Source: Stramenopiles sp. TOSAG23-6 (Eukaryota > Sar). Taken from it: a stretch of DNA of 26,790 bases. Shown one piece after another: positions 16,705 through 26,037 of this stretch. Made by a program: the position numbers and the translations under genes. A model generated the notes under the pieces. It was not told the DNA's origin and did not search any database. It was given only the letters and a program-made list of their open reading frames with translations. Every line of letters begins with the position of its first letter. Within the stretch, counting starts at the first letter, position 1. Location of the stretch: assembly GCA_900128565.1 (NCBI GenBank), contig LT635984.1, positions 1 through 26,790 on the forward strand, written 5' to 3'.

Positions 16705-18195
16705 TTACATATATATACCACCATCAATGTGTCCATGATAATAATTATTAGTAGTATAACTATTATGTGGATCTACACCATATTTTTCATATTTGTTTTG
16801 AGAATTTGCAAATTTGTTTTGAGAATATATAGGTACTATTTTTCTATTTTTTCTATTGTGTGCAGATTGTGAACAACACTCTGGATATACACAACATCTC
16901 AAAAGCATTGTAAACACTATAAAAAAAATCCCAGAAAGTATTAAAATAAAAGAAATTCCAAATTCACAAACTAATTCAGAATGAGTTTCTGAAATTTCTT
17001 TGTTTGGAAAAATGGTATAAAATGTGACAAGTCCAAGTACAAAAAATAATATAGATAAAAAAGAATATGTGCAATCACCTGTATAACAACAACATTGACA
17101 ACATTTATGACCACAAGGACATCCAGGTATTGGATTATCATCATTTCTATATATGTTACATACACTAATCAGTAGAGCTATTGATAAGGTTATATATCCA
17201 GGTAATAGTAAATAAATAGTAGACAGCCCTGCAAAATAAAATCTACATCTTTCTATAGTATTATCTTTTTTTTCTTTTTCATTATTAGACCAATTCATTA
17301 AAAGTCTTTTGATTTCAGAAGAATGATTGAATGTAATGCATAAAGAAATGGAAGTGTCATTTTCATTTTCATTTTGATTTTGATTTTGATTTTGATTTTC
17401 ATTTTCATCAGAGAGGCAATTACCTACAGTGTCACATGTACCACCAAAATATGGCATTCCCTGTGGACCCCAATTTTTACATACATTTATATAGAAATGA
17501 TATATACTTGATTGATTATCATTTTTCATATTTTTTATATTATCTTTTTCTATATCACACCAATAGGAATGACGTTGATCATATGATCTATCACATTGTA
17601 AAAATGTATGAAATATAGAAGACCCAGTTCCATCCAGACGCGATATTCTACGAGTTAAATCATAGGTAAAAGATTCTGATAATATTGAAGGATTGATCAT
17701 CTCAAGTTCTTTTGGATTACCTTCATTTGTACATTGTAAAGTAGTTGACTCTAAGAATCGTTTGGTCATTTCTTTACTGTTATTTTCGTTTTTATAATTT
17801 TTGAGTTTTTTTGTAGTTATTTGAAAGTTATTTTCTATATTATTTTCTATATTATTTTCTATAGTATTGATAGTATTCGGAAGTGAACCAAGACGAAAAT
17901 CAAAAAGACGACGTTCATTACCACCAGAAGAAGAAACAAATATTCGGTCAACTATATTTGATTGTCCTCTACATCTTTCACCGTAACATGAACATGCATA
18001 CCACGAGCGTAACTGTTTTAGTAGAGAATACAACTTTAATAGTAAAAAAAAATTAGAAGAACACAAACGCAAATACAAAAGTTTGTGAGGAGAATTTGGA
18101 GAGAAGACACTTACAATAATACCTGCTGTAATACATCCAACAGAAAAAAATATACTTATACATGGAAGAATTCTAATTGCTTTAGGAAATGGCAT
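16705..18195 (-). CDS. Cys-rich multi-pass membrane protein, unknown, two exons
   Basis: I start at the ATG at 18195; the open frame continues upstream without ATG. Exon 1 is 18195-18115 and exon 2 is 18033-16705, giving 469 residues. The 81 bp between has GTAAGT, a T-rich tract and AAAG and no stop, so the unspliced frame (496 residues) is also open. Spliced, the first membrane helix 'SIFFSVGCITAGII' runs straight into 'LYSLLKQLRSWYACSC'. A long luminal or cytosolic loop contains NIENNIENN and NQNQNQNQNENEN low complexity. It is followed by three hydrophobic segments, a Cys cluster 'CPCGHKCCQCCCYTGDC', and a Tyr/Asn-rich tail. The two-plus-two helix layout with Cys loops recalls tetraspanin-like proteins only loosely. 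I do not recognise the family. Confidence 0.65.
   Translation of the reverse strand: MPFPKAIRILPCISIFFSVGCITAGIIVSVFSPNSPHKLLYLRLCSSNFFLLLKLYSLLKQLRSWYACSCYGERCRGQSNIVDRIFVSSSGGNERRLFDFRLGSLPNTINTIENNIENNIENNFQITTKKLKNYKNENNSKEMTKRFLESTTLQCTNEGNPKELEMINPSILSESFTYDLTRRISRLDGTGSSIFHTFLQCDRSYDQRHSYWCDIEKDNIKNMKNDNQSSIYHFYINVCKNWGPQGMPYFGGTCDTVGNCLSDENENQNQNQNQNENENDTSISLCITFNHSSEIKRLLMNWSNNEKEKKDNTIERCRFYFAGLSTIYLLLPGYITLSIALLISVCNIYRNDDNPIPGCPCGHKCCQCCCYTGDCTYSFLSILFFVLGLVTFYTIFPNKEISETHSELVCEFGISFILILSGIFFIVFTMLLRCCVYPECCSQSAHNRKNRKIVPIYSQNKFANSQNKYEKYGVDPHNSYTTNNYYHGHIDGGIYM
17361..17412. repeat. Hexamer microsatellite encoding a QN/EN run
   Basis: TTTTGA and TTTTCA hexamers in tandem on the plus strand, read on the minus strand as alternating Gln/Glu-Asn codons in the membrane-protein gene. 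A separate 15 bp repeat (ATTATTTTCTATATT) near 17829-17866 encodes ENNI units. Confidence 0.85.
18034..18114 (-). other. Predicted GT-AG intron of 81 bp, stopless and a multiple of three
   Basis: Donor GTAAGT at 18114, CTAAT branch-like motif, nine T, and acceptor ATTAAAG at 18034. An alternative acceptor AAACAG 21 bp further on also keeps frame. It separates a membrane helix from a basic juxtamembrane stretch. Retention would add 27 residues without a stop. Confidence 0.7.
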
Positions 18196-18441
18196 CGTAT
18201 TATATAGAACACAACTCAACTGAGACTGAGTCAACGGTCAACGGTTCAATTAATTAAGTAAAGTGTTTCATTTCGGATGTTTCGGGAATTAATTATTATG
18301 GCGGTTTCATAACCGATATTCCAAATATATTTTGGAAAATAGTTGATGTTGAAGTTGAACTGGAGGAGGAGTATACAACCTTACCTTACATACCCGACGA
18401 AAAAAACAACCATCCAGTAGTAAAGAACATTTACTTGACAG
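18196..18441. promoter_or_regulatory. Divergent promoter region with a near-palindrome
   Basis: 246 bp between starts. TTCCAAATATATTTTGGAA at about 18319-18337 is a near-perfect palindrome placed centrally between the two genes and could be a dimeric factor site. No proof of function. Confidence 0.4.
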
Positions 18442-19161
18442 ATGCTTCCTTACACAAGTGCCACAGTTGCTCCAGATGATATTGCCTCACAATTAGAGCG
18501 TCTTACTAATTTGTATAAAGCTGGGCAGTTGACTGAAACAGAATTCTCAACTGCGAAGATTCAGATTCTTTCCAAAGGACCAGATGTTTCAACAACTACT
18601 ACTTCAGCACAATACAGTATGGGTCCTATGGGTCCTCCTGTAATTGAATCTACTCCAGCACAATACAATGTTTATCCTGCTGTAGTTGAATCTACTTCAA
18701 TGCCGTCAACATATTCCTCACCAATACCAATGGTTGTGCCTATGAAGTACAACAACTCAATGTCAAGAACCCAAAAGAATTTTTTGACTCTTCCTTTAAA
18801 AATTATTCTGGAATGTGACAAAAAAAAGGAGTTTGAAGCAATCAGATACTCTTCACTTGAAAATTATGGTGTGCCTGATGAAGTTTGGCATGGAGTTATC
18901 AATGAACTTGATACTGTAATACGTGCTGATCCATTTTATGACTGTCCTTCAGTTGCATGTTGGTACTATTGTTTTCCACTTGGTCCCATCCAATGTTGTC
19001 TTTGCATGTTAAATCCTATTACTTGCTGTTTGTATAGTGCAGTAGATAGGAATACGAAACTAGTAAAACGAATTGTAGAACAACGTTTACGACCATATAT
19101 AAAAGCTCGAGTAGGTCGAGATGGACAAATGAGACCAGCGGCATTTCTAGAAACTTTCTAA
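18442..19161 (+). CDS. SHOCT-domain protein with Cys-rich segment
   Basis: 239 residues from the ATG at 18442, single exon. Residues ~12-45 ('DDIASQLERLTNLYKAGQLTETEFSTAKIQIL') match the SHOCT motif, a short helical pair found at protein ends in bacteria and some protists with an oligomerisation role suggested. A Pro/Ser/Thr-rich linker contains two similar blocks (STPAQYNVYPAVVESTS type). The second half has a Cys-rich hydrophobic segment 'PSVACWYYCFPLGPIQCCLC MLNPITCC', likely membrane-associated or acylated, and a basic C-terminal helix. No enzyme motif is seen. SHOCT is moderate; function unknown. Confidence 0.72.
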   Translation: MLPYTSATVAPDDIASQLERLTNLYKAGQLTETEFSTAKIQILSKGPDVSTTTTSAQYSMGPMGPPVIESTPAQYNVYPAVVESTSMPSTYSSPIPMVVPMKYNNSMSRTQKNFLTLPLKIILECDKKKEFEAIRYSSLENYGVPDEVWHGVINELDTVIRADPFYDCPSVACWYYCFPLGPIQCCLCMLNPITCCLYSAVDRNTKLVKRIVEQRLRPYIKARVGRDGQMRPAAFLETF

Positions 19162-19307
19162 TTTGAATCTAAATCATTTTGGTTATTACAAATGTAAAAA
19201 AAAATCCAAACAATTCAATTCAAAAACAAATTAGTAAGAAACAAAATTTATTTTCTTTGATTAGTGAACTGTCTTCTGCACAGATTACATTTGCATATAC
19301 AATATTA

Positions 19308-20067
19308 TTAATTTACACACATTTGAACTTGTAATGTACTATATAGTTTTAGAGCTAAACCAATTCCAATAGGTGCAAAGATCCAATCTAGACAAACCTG
19401 TATTTTCAATAGATATAATAATGAATGTAAATAAGACAGAATATATATATAGAAAAATATAAGAAAAAAATGAAAAGTATATAATAATAGTGTAATGTAC
19501 TACGACATGAGCAACTGCGTCTAGTTGATTATACGTGCTTTGATGTAGTTCAATACCGACATTTTTAATCAGTACACAAATTTCAAGAACAATATATACA
19601 ATGTAAAATATAAAATTTAAATACAAATGAATAAATATTGATGTTATAAAAAGATATATTCTATTCGGGCCTTTGTAGTGAATTCAACCCTAACCCTACT
19701 ATTCTATTCGGGCATTGTAGTGGATTTAACGTTCGTAAGTCACTAATAAGTCTTGACGTTCTAGAGTAGCACCCTGAACACCATGAGCAGCAGCAACAAT
19801 ACCAATAAAATTTGCAAACCACATTGTATTAAAAAAAGGAAAACACATGAGAGAAGCGGCAACTCCTTGAATTAAAGAAAACATTTTCATTCGTTGAGCC
19901 CAAACATTTACAGTATAAGCAACAGTTTCGTCAATTTCAGATGCAGCGTGAGTTCGAGATACCTCGAGGTCACTACCCATTTCACCATTTACTTCTCTTT
20001 GAAGAAACGGATGAACATGTTTTCCATTTGTATGTTCAGATACGCTCCCATATTCTATTCCAGTCAT
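19308..20067 (-). CDS. Small multi-pass membrane protein, three exons
   Basis: The exons I infer are 20067-19731, 19670-19504 and 19397-19308, totalling 594 nt and 197 residues in one frame from ATG to TAA. The first exon alone reads to a TAA 113 codons in (VTYER), so a shorter product is possible if the first intron is not real. Seen: a soluble N-terminus of ~55 residues, then hydrophobic segments 'SLIQGVAASLMCFPFF', 'WFANFIGIVAAAHGV', 'LYLNFIFYIVYIVLEICVLI' and 'WIFAPIGIGLALKLY', a four-helix layout. Exon 2 to 3 splicing (GTC|GTT) is well supported by the change from low-complexity AT translation to a clean helix. The family is not recognised. Confidence 0.6.
19398..19503 (-). other. Predicted 106-bp GT-AG intron
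   Basis: Donor GTAGTACATT at 19503, very AT-rich body, acceptor AAATACAG at 19398, phase 0. Removing it joins 'DAVAHV' to 'VCLDWIFAPIGIG'. Its ordinary CAG end contrasts with the AATACRT ends of the introner family. Confidence 0.7.
19671..19730 (-). other. Predicted 60-bp GT-AG intron carrying a tandem duplication and telomere-like repeat
   Basis: Donor GTTAAA (weak) at 19730, acceptor TACAAAG at 19671. It contains TAGGGTTAGGGTT on the minus strand. The sequence around the acceptor is a second copy, 43 bp away, of sequence lying inside the intron. In the inner copy the acceptor position reads ACAATG and in the outer copy ACAAAG. Confidence 0.5.
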
Positions 20068-20533
20068 TGAAAGAGGACTTGATGGATAAATTATGACGAT
20101 GTGAGAAGTATTTCAATAGAGCTTTTCAATACATTACGACTCTTCTATTTTTATCCTTTTCTTGGTTTCAGTAGATTAAAGTGACGGTTTCAGTAAGATG
20201 ATACTCAACACTTTGTTGTATGGAAATACCGAAGACCGTATATAAATATATTAACAATATCAAAAAGTTTTCTTCTTCACACAAGAAGGAATAATACTGT
20301 TTATTTTAGGTAACCTATCAAATCTCAAATGATTGATTAATAATTATCCTGACAAAAACACGAAATATTGACAATTGAATAAAATCAAAAAAAACAAACC
20401 AAAAATCCGCCAAAAATCCCCTACATAACCGTCAATTATAAATTTTCTTGAGTTCCTCGAGTTCCTGCCCCAAGTGGCCACTTTTTACACAACTTCTTTG
20501 ACGCAACCTTCTTTGAACAAATTCCTCGCAACG
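20068..20533. promoter_or_regulatory. Divergent intergenic region
   Basis: 466 bp between starts. A TTGAGTTCCTCGAGTTCCTG doublet (a ~11 bp GAGTTCCTC/GAGTTCCTG repeat) lies at about 20448-20467, close to the signal-peptide gene start. Nothing else recognisable. Confidence 0.35.
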
Positions 20534-22679
20534 ATGAAAAGTTTTATATTTTGTGGTGTAATTCTTCTGATACTTTCGTGCTTTGCTTTAAGTGGTGATA
20601 AAGCAGAAAGAGTTGACCGCCTTGCGTACGATGAAGCATTTACTCCGCAAAAAGGTCATGTAGTTGAAGTTCATGGTCTCACAAGAAAAGACCTAAATGG
20701 AAAGCGTGGGCTAGTCATTGGCGAAGTTAAGAAAGGAAGGGTACCCATCGAATTGCAATCAATGCGAAAAACATTTGGAATAAAAGTGAAAAATTTAATG
20801 TATATTCAAGAACCTGGTGCAATGGAAACAAAAGTGGCAAGAGAAAAAGTGAAAAGCAAAGAAGTTGCCGAAACAACATACAAAATATTTGATGAATCAT
20901 TTTCTCCAAAATTGGGACATGTGGTTCAAATTCATGGTCTCAAAAACGCGGCAGAACTCAATGGGAGACATGCTCTAGTACTTGGTGAAACACAAAGTAA
21001 CGATAGCCGAGTTCCTGTAAGTATTGTTGATGCCGTACCTGGAAATGAAACTGAATTCAAGCTTAAAAATATTTCGGTACGATTGAGAAATCTATTCTTT
21101 TTATCAAAATTTGACAACTCAAAGTACCTAACAGGCGACAGAACACAGCGAAAAAAGCAATTACGGTCTATGTTTTTCTATGACAGTCAGAGTTCTAGGA
21201 ATAGTATCGCATTTTTTAGTTGTAATATGGCTAAAAAAAGCCGTTCTCCTTTTTATAAGAGTTACCTTGAGCTTCGGAAAGCATTCAATAGTATCGATCA
21301 TGCTCACGCTCAACTGTTTGATGAACTTCCATTCGCAAAGGCCCTCTTGGAAACGATGAAAATGCGTACGTATATAAGTTTCTTTTATTACAGGAATGTG
21401 CAAGCTGAAAAGAGTGGTGGATCATTTGATTGCCACACTGCTCACAAATACTTGAACAAACTTGACTCAAGACGTGATAACTATGAATATGCACCTAAAA
21501 ATGTGGGTTCATTTGCCAACGCCTTGCGTATGTTTGATGAAATCATTCATGATAATCAGTTTATCAATTGCCAAGAATGGCAAGTCGGGGCTTCAAAAAA
21601 TGAAGAAGCAGTTGCGGGCTTGTGGAATGCGGCTTCCGGAACAAAATTGAGGGATAAAGACATATATCTATCTGGAGCCGAAACGTGGTGTACGTCAGTA
21701 ACCATCTAAAAATCCATACTTTAATCTCTTACCATCATTTTCACCTTTTTACTTTTTTTTATATAACCTATAAATCTTAGCTCCATTTGCATGTCATGTG
21801 ACAGCAAAGTTTTGGGCTAATGCCTTCACTGGTCGTACAGTGCATAAAGAGAGAGAAATATCCAGTATTAGTAATTTTCAAGTTATTGGAAATAGTGTGG
21901 AGGAATTAAAAGCTTCGAGCGAACGTCAGCACCACCGGTTGGCCCGCTCGGATTACATGGTTCATTGTCAAAGTGTACTTGTTAGAACTATGGATAAGCT
22001 GCTTTCGTCAGTAGGAGTCTTTCATCTTCAGACAATTGCACTAACTCGTTCAGGAGAACTTGCGCCACACAATTTCCTCATCCTTCATCCTGATGCGAAT
22101 GGAGGCGTTGATCCAACAAATCCTCCGTCAGATTACTGTTTCATTGTATCGTCATATCGTGGAAAGCGTTTTCGAGAAACAAACAGTCCACTTATAAAAC
22201 GAAGCTGCGAGAATGTAAAAACAATGCTTGGAACTCTCAGTAGAGAGAAAAACTATGGCGAAAAAAGGAAGGCACATACTTCCTTGTTTAATGTCAGTGA
22301 AGATGTCGATCGTCTTGTGTCACTCGAAAGCCAATATGCACCATTTGAGAAAAATTTCGAAACGTTACGGGAACTGTTTCTTGCTGCGGTATACAGACGA
22401 CAAGCGAGAGGTACGGCAAATGTTGATGAAATAATGCCCCGAATGGAAATGCACGTCAGCGATGTTATTGATAAATTGTTACCTAAAGGAGAATATGAGA
22501 AAGCAATTCGACTACTTCGAAATTCATCTGGATTATCTAAGGATGAAGCTATGGAGGTGCACAAGAAAATATTCATACCAGCTTCTGTCGAAATTCAGAG
22601 GGTATTTCGTGGTCTTTACGGGCGCAAAACTGCCGCATTATTAAAAAAACAGTCGACAGCTGGAAGAAAAAATATTTGA
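20534..22679 (+). CDS. Secreted or ER-entering protein with two KOW-like repeats and an IQ motif, two exons, unknown
   Basis: I start at the ATG at 20534, giving a clear signal peptide or anchor ('MKSFIFCGVILLILSCFALSG'); the frame upstream has only a GTG. Exons 20534-21689 and 21781-22679 give 684 residues. Two related ~60-residue repeats follow the signal: 'F..KGHVVEVHGL..KDLNGKRGLV...GRVPIEL....VKNLMYI' and a second 'GHVVQIHGL..AAELNGRHALV...RVPVSI....RLRNLFFL'. These SH3/KOW-like 'LNGk.G' repeats are common in some protists. The middle and C-terminal regions are not recognised. 'IQRVFRGLYGRK' near the end is an IQ-type calmodulin motif, odd for a secreted protein. The intron is canonical (GTACGT...TTAG). 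Confidence 0.65.
21690..21780 (+). other. Canonical GT-AG intron, 91 bp
   Basis: Donor GTACGT at 21690, pyrimidine-rich tract, acceptor AATCTTAG at 21780. The join TGG T|CT CCA keeps frame. An alternative acceptor GTGACAG at 21804 would drop eight residues, also in frame. Its donor hexamer equals that of introner copy 1, but it ends in AG. Confidence 0.85.
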
Positions 22680-22834
22680 TCATAAAAGCTTTTGTTATAC
22701 GAAGCATTAAATTTCGGAAAAAAGAATTAAATAACAATCTGAAATTCTGAGTTATGTCTTAATTGTAGATACTTTATTTTCATATATCTATATAGCGACA
22801 AGAGCGTATCTATAGTCAAAGGTAAACGCACTTG

Positions 22835-25717
22835 TTAATTGCAACCTTCTTTCAATGGCACTTCAACATTTAGGAAGGCACTTATGTAATCTAATGCTGC
22901 GTCTAACATTGCCGTTGTTTCTCGTATTGCAGCATCAGACGAAATTTTTAAATATACATTTGAATTTTCTAATTCGACATTTTTTATGGGAATTGTGTCG
23001 TTTACATACTTTTGTTGGTTCGTCCAATTACAAACTTCTTCGTTGTATATTCTCTCGCGCTTGAACTTTGACTGTGACGTACTGAAGAGATTAAAATATA
23101 ATAACATGTCCTTTTCGTTCTTTTTAACCTCTTCCTGTTTTTCGGCCAAACGGCTGCGTAATAGTTGAACATTCATTCGTGTTAGATTATCTTTTGACAA
23201 AGTAATTTCTTGCTTCCGTCTTTCATTGTTTATATATTCTAGGTAACATTTAATTTTTCGCTGTATTAGAAATGCACTTTTCTGCTCCAATTTTGTGGTT
23301 TTTATGTGTCGTATATAGTTCTTCATTATTTTCTGTATTACAAACGAACTAATATTCTTTAATACAGAAACTTTTTTTCGTCTAATACGATCCTTAATAG
23401 TTCGCTGTATTATGCAAGCACTCCTGTGAATTAATTTATCCTTTTTTTTATGCATAACATATTGCTGAATTAGTCGCTGTATCATATACGCACTGTTAAC
23501 CTCAATCATTCTCTTTTTTTTCTGTCGTAAGTAACGTTCAATTGTTCTTTGTATTATAAAAGAACTCCTCAATTTCAATTCAGTATGTCGCATCACTCTG
23601 ACATGATGCTGAATCATTCTTTGTATTTTTAAAGCGCTCGTGTGCTCCAACTGTTTTGTTTGTTTAACGTATTGCCGAATTACTCTTAGTATGATTATTC
23701 CAGCACTACGTTGCTTCAATTGGTCATTTTTTTTCTTTTGAATATAGTAACTAAGTTCTCGCTGTATGATTCGAGCACTGCAGTTCCATGTATTATGTAG
23801 AAATTTAGTCTGTTGCTCGTTCGTTACACAACTAAACCTGCTCTGGTCTTTTCTTTGCATTGCATCACCGCGTTCTTGTCTTGCCTTGTTTAAAAAAATC
23901 CAACGTCTTGCAATACTCTGGATTTTGCAGACCGTGGTATAATAGTTGGTGACGGAACTTTTGAATGAAATCTTTTTGTCTAAAGATACCTTATCCACAT
24001 GTTGATCTTTTCGTTGTGAAGTTTTTTTTATTGGTAAAAGTACTTGTACATGCAAGTTCCTGTTTTTTGTATAATCACGTTTAACTTGTCCATCAATATT
24101 TGTATATATTTTTTTTTGTGCTATCCGCCGGCGAACACAGCGTTGTATCCTAGATGCGAGTTTGTGTGTTGATTCTTCGGTAACTATCTTATTGGGTGAA
24201 TCAATCATTTGCGAAGGATAAACTTTTGGAATATGGATTGCTTGATGTTTTTGTTTCTGAAAGCTATTGTTAAAGCGATAAAAATTTCGCTGTATCAAAA
24301 CCGCAGCATCAACATACTTATCATAGGCGTGCCATGGGCAACCATTTGTTCTAAGTTTAAATTCAAAGGATGCTTCTTCAGATTCGGCTTCTGGAAGTTC
24401 ATTAATTCTTGTTTCTCCTTTAGAAGCAGCAAATGTTATCATCGGTAACAGTTTGTTTCCAATTGCTCTTCGTAAAGTTTCGTCAAGCTTTCGTGTTTGA
24501 TAAATATGCGATAATCGGATGTTTTTTCCTCTGTTTTTAAGAAGAGCTATACTCTGAGATGCTGCTTCGAATATTGCGATATTTTTGCATATCTTCTGGA
24601 GATCACTCATAGGTATAAACACCTCTGCTTTCGCTGTGAAATTTTCTAGCTGGTCTATTCTATTATTACGTGTCCCATATATGCGTATTCCCTCAGTAAC
24701 TGCATAATTCGTTTCTGCAATACTATAGTCAAAAAGCGATATCTCCCACGGTGAGCATGCCAAAGAACTTCCAATTTCAGATTGAATCTGGTAGGATCTC
24801 TTCAACATAAGGATCTCCTGTGGGTATACAGTGGTTTCATATGGACTTAATAATTGAGGTCCATGTGTCCGCTTCTTCAATTTTTCACTATTTATGGAAC
24901 GTTTTACCCGATAAGCTTTTGTGTATGCCAAATTCGGGAGTAACCTGATTTTATTAAGTGTCTTTCTTTTACAGCGTTTGACGAATTTAGACTTTCGGTT
25001 GTCATTCCTATAGTTAGCCGGGGGTTTTCTCTGCGACTTGGTATCATAAAAATTCCTTGTATTACACTTATGTTTCCTCCAATCTTTCCGGTACATTTTT
25101 AATTTCGTTGAACTTTTTGGCATTCTTTTTTTGTTCATCTTTGCATTTTTTTGCACCAAGATTTTGTTTTCGAAGTATTTTTTAGAGTTATTCTTAGAAC
25201 GTAGAGGAATTGAATCTTCTTCAAGGTCTCGGTTTTTTGCTGTAACAGTAAAATCGCTGATAAAATATCCAGTTTTTCCATTTGTTCTGATATTTTTAAA
25301 TTTTTGGTTTATTTTCTTCGTGGCCAAGGATGAAAGTATATTTCCAGAGGCTTTTTCTAATATCTGTATCATGCGACAATTCTCTTCCATAATGGCTGCG
25401 TTGCGTTTCTCCTTTAGTCTTTTTTTTTCTTTTGTGGTTAATGTTTCATTTTTGAAGTGGTATTTCTCAATCTCGATGTTTTTTTTCATTTGTCGCAGGT
25501 TTCGATGTGCTTCTCTATTCTTATTCAGTTCATCTTTATTACTTTTTTGTTCTCGTACTATGTTATCAATAGTAGGCAATGCTTGTTTGGATTGCTTCTG
25601 ATATTGATGTTGCAACTGTCGCTGCTTTGAACTTTTAGTTACTTTCGATGCAAATCCTTTTTGAAGCTGAAATCTTTTTGTGAACTTAGTAGTGTCCCTT
25701 TTTTTCAAATCGCCCAT
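22835..25717 (-). CDS. IQ-motif array protein (ASPM/myosin-neck-like calmodulin-binding arm)
   Basis: 960 residues from the ATG at 25717, single exon. The N-terminal ~280 residues are very basic and coiled-coil-prone; 300-460 is a more ordered region of unknown fold. IQ motifs appear singly near 471, 521 and 597, then as an array of eight units at 647, 671, 694, 718, 742, 766, 790 and 814, spaced 23-24 residues, of the form SAxxIQRxIxxYxRxKK. Such arrays bind calmodulin or light chains and stiffen into a helix, as in ASPM, myosin necks and IQ proteins of basal bodies. The unit at 671 has lost the IQ pair (IIILR). No motor, kinase or calponin domain is visible. Cytoskeletal or centrosomal function is inference. 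The 155 bp spacer on its 3' side shows nothing else. Confidence 0.85.
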   Translation of the reverse strand: MGDLKKRDTTKFTKRFQLQKGFASKVTKSSKQRQLQHQYQKQSKQALPTIDNIVREQKSNKDELNKNREAHRNLRQMKKNIEIEKYHFKNETLTTKEKKRLKEKRNAAIMEENCRMIQILEKASGNILSSLATKKINQKFKNIRTNGKTGYFISDFTVTAKNRDLEEDSIPLRSKNNSKKYFENKILVQKNAKMNKKRMPKSSTKLKMYRKDWRKHKCNTRNFYDTKSQRKPPANYRNDNRKSKFVKRCKRKTLNKIRLLPNLAYTKAYRVKRSINSEKLKKRTHGPQLLSPYETTVYPQEILMLKRSYQIQSEIGSSLACSPWEISLFDYSIAETNYAVTEGIRIYGTRNNRIDQLENFTAKAEVFIPMSDLQKICKNIAIFEAASQSIALLKNRGKNIRLSHIYQTRKLDETLRRAIGNKLLPMITFAASKGETRINELPEAESEEASFEFKLRTNGCPWHAYDKYVDAAVLIQRNFYRFNNSFQKQKHQAIHIPKVYPSQMIDSPNKIVTEESTHKLASRIQRCVRRRIAQKKIYTNIDGQVKRDYTKNRNLHVQVLLPIKKTSQRKDQHVDKVSLDKKISFKSSVTNYYTTVCKIQSIARRWIFLNKARQERGDAMQRKDQSRFSCVTNEQQTKFLHNTWNCSARIIQRELSYYIQKKKNDQLKQRSAGIIILRVIRQYVKQTKQLEHTSALKIQRMIQHHVRVMRHTELKLRSSFIIQRTIERYLRQKKKRMIEVNSAYMIQRLIQQYVMHKKKDKLIHRSACIIQRTIKDRIRRKKVSVLKNISSFVIQKIMKNYIRHIKTTKLEQKSAFLIQRKIKCYLEYINNERRKQEITLSKDNLTRMNVQLLRSRLAEKQEEVKKNEKDMLLYFNLFSTSQSKFKRERIYNEEVCNWTNQQKYVNDTIPIKNVELENSNVYLKISSDAAIRETTAMLDAALDYISAFLNVEVPLKEGCN

Positions 25718-26037
25718 ACCACAGAATATTTTTTTGTTTCAAGTGAGCATTATAGTTGGATTGTATATATTGTGGGAAGGAATCATAATTGAATGATGTC
25801 TGGTATAAGGTACTGTAGGTACCGACCAAGGACATTGATCGTATATTCTTTATTTAACGTAAAAAAATAATCGGAAAAATAAACAACGAATAAAATGACA
25901 CGTGGCAAGCCAAATTTGAAATTTCAGTAGCTATTTTCGTTCGGTGGTTGTTTAGCAGATTCTCTGATATATACGTAGATAGAATCATCTATCGTTGTTG
26001 GTAGTTGTTGAATTACATTTTCTTTCAGTTTGATACA
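25718..26037. promoter_or_regulatory. Divergent promoter region, IQ protein / HMG protein
   Basis: 320 bp between starts, AT-rich, with GGTACTGTAGGTACCG near 25808-25823 and a TTCTTTCAG just before the HMG start that could be a leader-intron acceptor. No firm element. Confidence 0.35.

Noticed and set aside
21121-21133. GTACCTAAC inside the signal-peptide gene as another introner trace
   Set aside because: Lies in an intact reading frame with no CGTACGAAA core, T-arms or family ends; chance match.
21366-21393. GTACGT...TTACAG, intron-like inside the signal-peptide gene
   Set aside because: Only 28 bp, too short to splice, not a multiple of three, and the frame is open through it.
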